From Diploscapter coronatus (taxonomy: Eukaryota > Nematoda > Chromadorea > Rhabditida > Rhabditidae), in the NCBI GenBank assembly GCA_964036155.1, contig OZ038423.1:57923249-57987248 (forward strand): 64,000 nucleotides of DNA, in the 5' to 3' direction. The notes below the pieces were generated by a model, which saw only the letters and a program-made list of their open reading frames with translations, searched no databases and was not told the origin of the DNA. Below are positions 58,422 to 64,000 of this stretch, one piece after another (positions within the stretch are counted from its first letter, which is position 1; each line of letters starts with the position of its first letter). Made by a program: the position numbers and the translations under genes.

Positions 58422-61401
58422 TCAGAGGAAATACGGTGAGACGATGCGATCAGGGGCGAGTCGAGCCTAAAATTTTCAAATTTGAAGCAAATTTTGAAAT
58501 AAATTAAGTTAAAAATAAATGAATAAAATAAACAAATACAATTTAATAAATACCTGATCAGGCACGGCGCAGAAATAGCGAACGTCACGGGTTCCGTCGG
58601 GCGAAAGAACGAGTACCGCAGCCGCGTTGCCGCACCGATAGCAGTAATTCGGGGCTGGACACTTTTGTTACTTTTTCAAGAAATGCCTCTTTTCAAATAT
58701 TTTTAGGATTTATTCTTGAAAGAAGACCTAGGGAGGGTTTAAGTCAGAATGCTCATGCGACCTACCCCCCATAATACTTTCCTCACAATTTTATATCTCT
58801 AACCTTGACTTGTCAAAAATGCTCCCCACTCATAATGAAATCATAGCGTAAATTTTGCTCCTGCAACCTACCCCTGTATATTCTGCTGAGTCTGACTCAA
58901 ATGCTCCCTAGGTCTACTTGAAAATTTATTTTATCTTTAATTGAGGCTTACCCGACCAAACCGTACAAAGATTCTCGTCGAAATAGTATTTAAAGCCGTC
59001 ATCTACCAACTGGTGCGATCTACAAACATTTTATTTTTTTTATTTCGAAAATTTCAAAATTGGCACCTGCAAATTAATTCTAGCCCGTTATCCTCGACAA
59101 ATTGCTTGGCCGCACGGCTACCGAATAACTGAAAAGAGATCATTTTTATTGAAAAGAGACGAATCCTTTAGAAAAGGTGATCAAAGTTTTCAACAAAAAA
59201 AAACCCACCCATCCTGCTCCTCTTTGACTGATGATCCAGCCCTCTTCCTCCTCATCCGGGTCGCTCCACATTATGTCGCACAGGGGGCCCCAAAATAAAA
59301 ATTTGGATTTGAAAAAAAAAATCTAGAATTTCTTCATGAAATGAACTTTTTACAAAAATGTGCTGCAACTGAGAAATGATGAGATAACGTGAGCTACCTT
59401 TTCTCACACTATGTCTCCCTACTTTCCTCCCTCGCCTATCCCTAACTATAGCGCACGTCATTCCGTCATTTCAAAATTGACAAAATGTGCCTTTTCTAGG
59501 GCAAAGCATGCTTTCTAAAAAATAGTTTTTTCAACAAAATTAGAAGAATCTTACATTATTGGGAATCTCCATATTCCTCTCGACGTGCATCATTTTGTCG
59601 ATGGTTTTGAGGTTGGGCGACAAACCACCGTGAACACACAGAATTTTCCCGTCGATCAGGGCAGAAATGGGCAAGACGTCGAATACCTGAAAATAAGAAA
59701 ATGGTCCTAAAATGAAAAAAAAATCTTATATAACAAAAGCGAACGGAACAACTTCTGAATTTCGATAGACACAATTTATTATAGTTTTGCCATGATAATT
59801 TACGAATGTCCGTACTACGTACTACTTTTAGTAATTGCCTCTTATTTCACAAAATCGTTTCTATTTTTATAATTGAAGCTGCATATATATGTGCTATAAA
59901 ATATGGTAAAAATGAATAGAACATACCTTGGTGAACCATCTGTAGACCCCGGAATGGCCGTATTTCTGTTGGCACTCGTCGTAGAAACCGTAAACCGACG
60001 AGATCTTCCTTGATTCGTGATTCCCACGCAGCAGGGTGATGCGGTCGGGGTATCTAAAAAATGTATTATTATTTATTTTTAGGCTCAGTCGGTTTCTGAA
60101 AATTTCAAATATTAAACTTTTGAATTGCGTATTTCATACAAATGAGCAGTGCAAAACGAGATTTCAATACTGAGAATTTAGCGGAAGACGAAGTTTTACA
60201 AATGATAGCTTAGCGATAATAGTGTTGATGAAAAAGATCTATATGAACTTTTCTAATGTATTTAATATGAATGAATTGCATGTTCCTGGTTTTTTTCAAT
60301 TTTCTTAAATTTCCAAAAATTTACTTGAATAATAACGCGAAGAGTAGCGTCACGGTCTCCAGACTGTAATGACCACGATCCACGTAGTCGCCCATGAACA
60401 CGTATTTTGTTAGGGGCAGGGGACCGCCTAAAATAAATTCGAAAAATTAAAAGTAACTAGAAATGTTCAATCTATACATCAAAAATTGGAGAAAAAGTCA
60501 ATAGTTTAGGGTACAAATAATTCTGGCAAAGAAAACTACGAATATTGCGATAAAGTAAATAAACGAGTACAAGTAAAATAAAAATATTTTTTAAAAATAC
60601 CAATATTAAAGAGCTCTAATAAGTCGTAAAATTGGCCGTGGATATCGCCACAAATCGTCACTGGAGTTTCAACGGCGATCACGTTCGGTAGAAGCAGAAG
60701 GCGGTCGATCAGACTGGATTTTAAATTATTTTATTTCTTTTAATTAGTTTTATTTAATGTCTATTTTCCTATCATAATATGTATTTTTAGCAATTTTTTA
60801 AACTTCAAATTTTAAGGTTTATTTTATTATGATGTAAAATTTCCTTAAACCTTTTTATGGAGATTTTTAGATAATAATTTAAAAGAATAATTATCTTTTA
60901 TTTTCAATTTCTAAATTTCCCTTACACTTTGCACAGCGAAATGATATCTTCCTCAGGCAGGTATTTGCACTTCTTCGCCCAGTCCACCCACTGATCGGGG
61001 TCCATTTTTCTTTTTCTTAAATTTTAAAAATTCTTTTTATACAAGTTTATCTTCAAAAATCGATATTGAACAAGACTACAAGACTTTGTTCATCTCTGGA
61101 AAATATATGAAATTCAAAGTGGTAGTTTTGAATTTGGTAAAGGGTAGACTTTAGCTTTTAGCGGCTCATTGTAGTTACCATCCTATTTTCTGAGAAATAG
61201 TATAGGGAAAAAAGATGGCAACTGCAAGGGTCCATAAATTTAATGTCGAATTTAAAAATTTTATTACCCGATGTAGTATGGGTCAGTTGGTTCAGATTTG
61301 CGTTCGACGCACTTGTAGAGATTCTCCACGGCGAATTCACTGCCCTCCTCCAGCGTAAACGTTGAATTTGCATCGATCATTTCCTGCAAGCTCAACTCCA
61401 T
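58422..61401 (-). CDS. pph-6: Serine/threonine protein phosphatase 6 catalytic subunit
   Basis: The core starts at 61005 ([20 protein letters not shown]). It holds every PPP-family metal and phosphate motif: [71 protein letters not shown] and [10 protein letters not shown]. The ending FCAVPDQ...PYFL is the PP6-type C-terminus rather than PP2A or PP4. PP6 is a cytosolic/nuclear phosphatase acting in mitosis and DNA-damage signalling. A probable upstream exon (61401-61264, [20 protein letters not shown]) sits directly behind GCTTTAG and splices in frame to the core. It would add about 47 residues not usual in PP6. A family C MITE lies in the intron before the penultimate exon. Confidence 0.9.
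58725..58914. repeat. MITE-like element, family C, copy 2
   Basis: Both ends carry GACCTAGGGAG in inverted orientation (58725 onward and 58914 back). Inside are two TGCGACCTACCCC/TGCAACCTACCCC blocks and ATATAAAATTG. It is the reverse-oriented counterpart of 673-815. It lies in a PP6 intron. Confidence 0.8.
59818..59839. repeat. Single end of MITE family B
   Basis: GTACTACTTTTAGTAATTGCC matches the right end of the family B elements at 9528 and 49017. A clear partner end was not found, so this is probably a decayed copy. It lies in a PP6 intron. Confidence 0.4.
61159..61232. repeat. Degenerate short foldback, family A-like core
   Basis: GTAGTTACCATC and GATGGCAACTGC form imperfect arms around TTTTCTGAGAAATAGTATAGGG, which matches the core of family A (18977, 40668). 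The outermost GGCTC is present only on the left. It lies between the two proposed first PP6 exons. Confidence 0.5.
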
Positions 61402-61485
61402 CTAAAGCCCAGGTTCTTGCCAAAAATATTCGAATCCGAAAATCAACGGATAATTTCATGAAAGAATACATGGTAAAAATCCTCA

Positions 61486-61491
61486 TTTATT
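61486..61491 (-). terminator. Poly(A) signal between GrpE and PP6 genes
   Basis: AATAAA on the minus strand, about 195 nt after the GrpE stop and 85-90 nt before the acceptor-ATG of the next same-strand gene. The spacing fits the operon pattern. Confidence 0.5.
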
Positions 61492-61684
61492 CGAGATTCT
61501 TTCAAGAAAAACGCAAGTTTTTCTTCGAGTAAAATTTTAAAGTTTCAACCACTATCCTAGACAATCTCTAAGCTCCAAAAACAACAATAAAACAAAACAA
61601 TGAAAACAAACGAGGTCAGATTAAAAAATCCAGAAATTTTCGAAAAAAATGGAAAATTCCAGGAAATTCAGGAAAATCAAAAGC

Positions 61685-63406
61685 TTATTCCCTCACAACC
61701 CCGACTTGCGCCGCTCGAATGGGCCTTCCCTTCAGAGTGTAGCCGATTTTCGATACGTGCTCCACGTGACCGACATTGTTTTGAGCCTGAAATTTCAAAT
61801 TTATGGAAAAAAATCGGTTTTTATCAAAGCTTTTAAAATTTGCTATAGAAATTGTATTCTTTTTTCTTTAGAGATTTAAAAGTTTTTAATAAAAATATTA
61901 GAATTTTCCTACCTGATCCTTAGGAATCTGGAAAACTGCCTCGTGAAGATTCGGGTCGAATTTTTGGCTGAGCGGATTGTCAGAAACGAGGCCGTGCTTT
62001 TCAAAGACCTGAAAGTTGAAAATATTTCAAATTAAAAAAAATATATATGTTAATTTTGGTCTATTTAAACAAATTTCCGACCTTCAAAAGAACCGTCCTT
62101 GTCATGGATACACCCGTAAAGAGGTCTTGCATCGGTTTGCCGGCCTAAAGAAAAATAGAATTTTCAAATTAAAAAAGATAAAAATACCGTTTTCAGCTCC
62201 GCTTCTTTCACCGAATTCACAGCGATATCTAGAACGTCGGCAACCTAAACCGTAAAAATTAAGTTTAAAAATCTAAGGAAAAACATTTTTTAATACAAAA
62301 TTCCGACCTCCAAAAGATCCTTACAAAAGGACTGAATGGCGAAGAGTTTTGCGTCCTCAGTCTGTTTGGTGCCGCGTCTTCGAACGTTCTCGACTTCAGC
62401 CAACGCCCTTTTATACTTGTCCTGAATTTTTTTAATAAACAATCGCGAAAATTGATCAGAGGTAAAATAAATTCGCCCATCTTATATTTTTATAAACTAG
62501 TTTACTTTTCTATTATTTTTAGCTAGTTCATAAAAATTATCAAACTAATCCGAAAATAGTTGGAATTATTTAGTCTTTGGTTGCGTCTCGTTACAAATAG
62601 GCCGACCAAAACATAAACATGAAAGGATAAATTAAGTTTATACCAGCCACTCTGAGTTCTCCTCCAAAAGCGCGTCATATTCAGTCAAAACCGTATCCAA
62701 GGCGGCTTTTGGAACGAGGTTTTTCTCCGCGTCAATGACATTTGCCTCTTTTAACGATTCCAGAAATTCGGATCCTGGAAATAAACAAGTACATATCCTG
62801 GATCATAAACTGAAAATTTTAACCATGGAACTATTCTGGCCGAAATGTCGAAATTTGTATCATTTTGGCAAGAAAAATCAGCAGTCATTCTGCTATTCTT
62901 GAAGAGAGAATTCAAATATTTTTGCCAAAAAGCTGAAATACCCATCTCAACAACTCGACTAACCGGTGATCCTCTTGCCGCCTTTCTTGATGTCGAATTT
63001 CAGCTCGCTCGAATCGCAGCTGTTCGGCTGCGTCGAACTGAACGACACCGTCGATGTCGTACTCCTGCCGACTTTCAACAAACTGAAAAATTTGTTTTTT
63101 TCGGAATTGTCAAATTCGATCATGTGTTTGAAGTTTTTAAAGTTGCGTCATTCCATGAAACTTTTATCATTCAGTTTTCTTATCCCACTTTTATTGTATG
63201 GTTTTTTAAAAAAATAATTTTCTATGTTTTCCAGTCATTTTCTAAAGAATATTAAGTGTAGAAAATTAAAAATCAAACTCTCGAAGGAAAAATAATTGCA
63301 TCAGCGCGAAATGTTTGAATTTTGGCAAAAATGCGTACCGTCCTGAGCTTTGGACCAGACTCGAGCAACATCGCCTGGGTATCGACGCCACGCTCGCGGT
63401 GAGCAT
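61685..63406 (-). CDS. Mitochondrial GrpE nucleotide-exchange factor
   Basis: The start (MLTASVASIPRRCCSSLVQS) is an Arg/Ser-rich mitochondrial presequence behind TTTTCAG. Later exons carry EENSEWLDKYKRALAEVENV, RRRGTKQTEDAKLFAIQSF, GKPMQDLFTGVSMT and LSQKFDPNLHEAVFQIPKD. The signature C-terminus is HVSKIGYTLKGRPIRAAQVG, ending VVRE. This matches the GrpE long coiled coil followed by the beta domain. It releases ADP from mitochondrial HSP70 during protein import and folding. The second exon (about 63090-62960) has two open frames. The one giving SELKFDIKKGGKRITG is preferred because it keeps a Ser/Lys-rich presequence region. Confidence 0.9.
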
Positions 63407-63753
63407 TTTCTGAAAAGAAAATTGAAAAAATAGACGAAAAATCGAAAAAAAAAACGATCAAAAATGGATTTTGGCAACGGCGTTGTGCGAAACGACAACT
63501 AAACGACTAATCGACGCAATAGACACTTGTCGAATTGACAATGTTTCTTTCTTTATTTTCCATCCCTCGCGATACTTCTAATTCTAAATCGTATTTTTTG
63601 CCATTTTTAGAAATTGATAGATCCAATTTATATTTCAGGAGAGTAGCCTATTAAATATAATTTAACTGTAATTTTTTCAAGTAAATTTCTACATAGAATG
63701 TCCAACCTTTTCGATATATTCCGATTTATTTTTTACTTTGTTATCTTTAGATT

Positions 63754-64000
63754 ATGATGTCTCAAGCACCTTCAACTGTTGAAGATTTATTCTTTCAAGA
63801 CCGCGTGCCTTCGACGTTCGTTCGCTATTTGCTGTTCATCTATTTTCCGATCGGTAAAATATTCCTGATTTTTTTTTAATTTACAAGATCTTACATCACT
63901 TAAAAATGCATATAAAAAGCTACCTTCTTTAATAATTTTATTTTCTCTAAAAAATAAAAATAGTAAATTTTAAAAAGTTCAAATAGAACAATAATTAAAA
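63754..64000 (+). CDS. Start of a membrane-associated protein (cut by window edge)
   Basis: The first exon 63754-63851 or so reads MMSQAPSTVEDLFFQDRVPS, then FVRYLLFIYFPI, ending at GTAAAA. It lies behind TTATCTTTAG, an acceptor-like site three bases from the ATG. A short polar N-terminus followed by a hydrophobic hairpin resembles proteins such as AUP1-type acyltransferase relatives, but the piece is too short to assign. Confidence 0.5.

Overview
The window looks like nuclear DNA from a nematode. It is AT-rich and intron-dense: most introns are about 40-60 nt, with longer ones where repeats have inserted. Two genes have the nematode cuticle-collagen N-terminal domain plus Gly-X-Y repeats. 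There is also a patched-related (PTR-type) multi-pass protein and a vWA plus C-type-lectin secreted protein. Many start codons sit directly behind a 3' splice-acceptor-like TTTCAG/TTTTAG, as expected for spliced-leader trans-splicing. All gene models below were joined by eye from reading frames and GT-AG sites. Outer limits are firmer than individual exon joins. The species was not identified.

Layout. 1-2199: no gene seen, one copy of a small inverted-repeat element and a weak promoter candidate. 2200-4483 (+): vWA/C-type lectin. 4915-14664: a block of four nuclear genes for mitochondrial proteins, with a small membrane protein (-), NDUFA10 (+), NDUFC2 (-) and an NDUFA11-like gene (-). The last two are spaced like an operon. 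15565-18934 (-): a tandem pair of F-box/kelch genes, the second lacking its F-box. 19371-21069 (-): an HSP70 that stops after the ATPase domain. 22508-30539 (-): a long nuclear protein with Pro/Gly repeats, an RS-rich region and a coiled-coil tail. 33214-35838 (-): myosin essential light chain. 40235-56724: a cuticle block with a collagen (+), a small unrecognised gene (-), a PTR protein (-) and a second collagen (-). 58422-63406 (-): mitochondrial GrpE followed by the PP6 catalytic subunit, again with operon-like spacing. 63754 to the edge (+): first exon of a membrane-associated protein.

Repeats are the most distinctive part of the window. I count a tRNA-derived SINE with a 20-bp target duplication, at least three short inverted-repeat (MITE-like) families with two or more copies, several single foldback elements, and a 1.7-kb element with roughly 580-bp inverted arms inside an intron of the + strand collagen. 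One exon after that element, the collagen model needs an AT instead of a GT donor to stay in frame. The collagen also has exons as short as 10 nt.

Functional threads: respiratory complex I (4.9-14.7 kb), the cuticle (40-57 kb), and mitochondrial import/folding with phosphatase signalling (58-63 kb). I saw no CRISPR arrays, tRNA or rRNA genes, or bacterial or viral genes.
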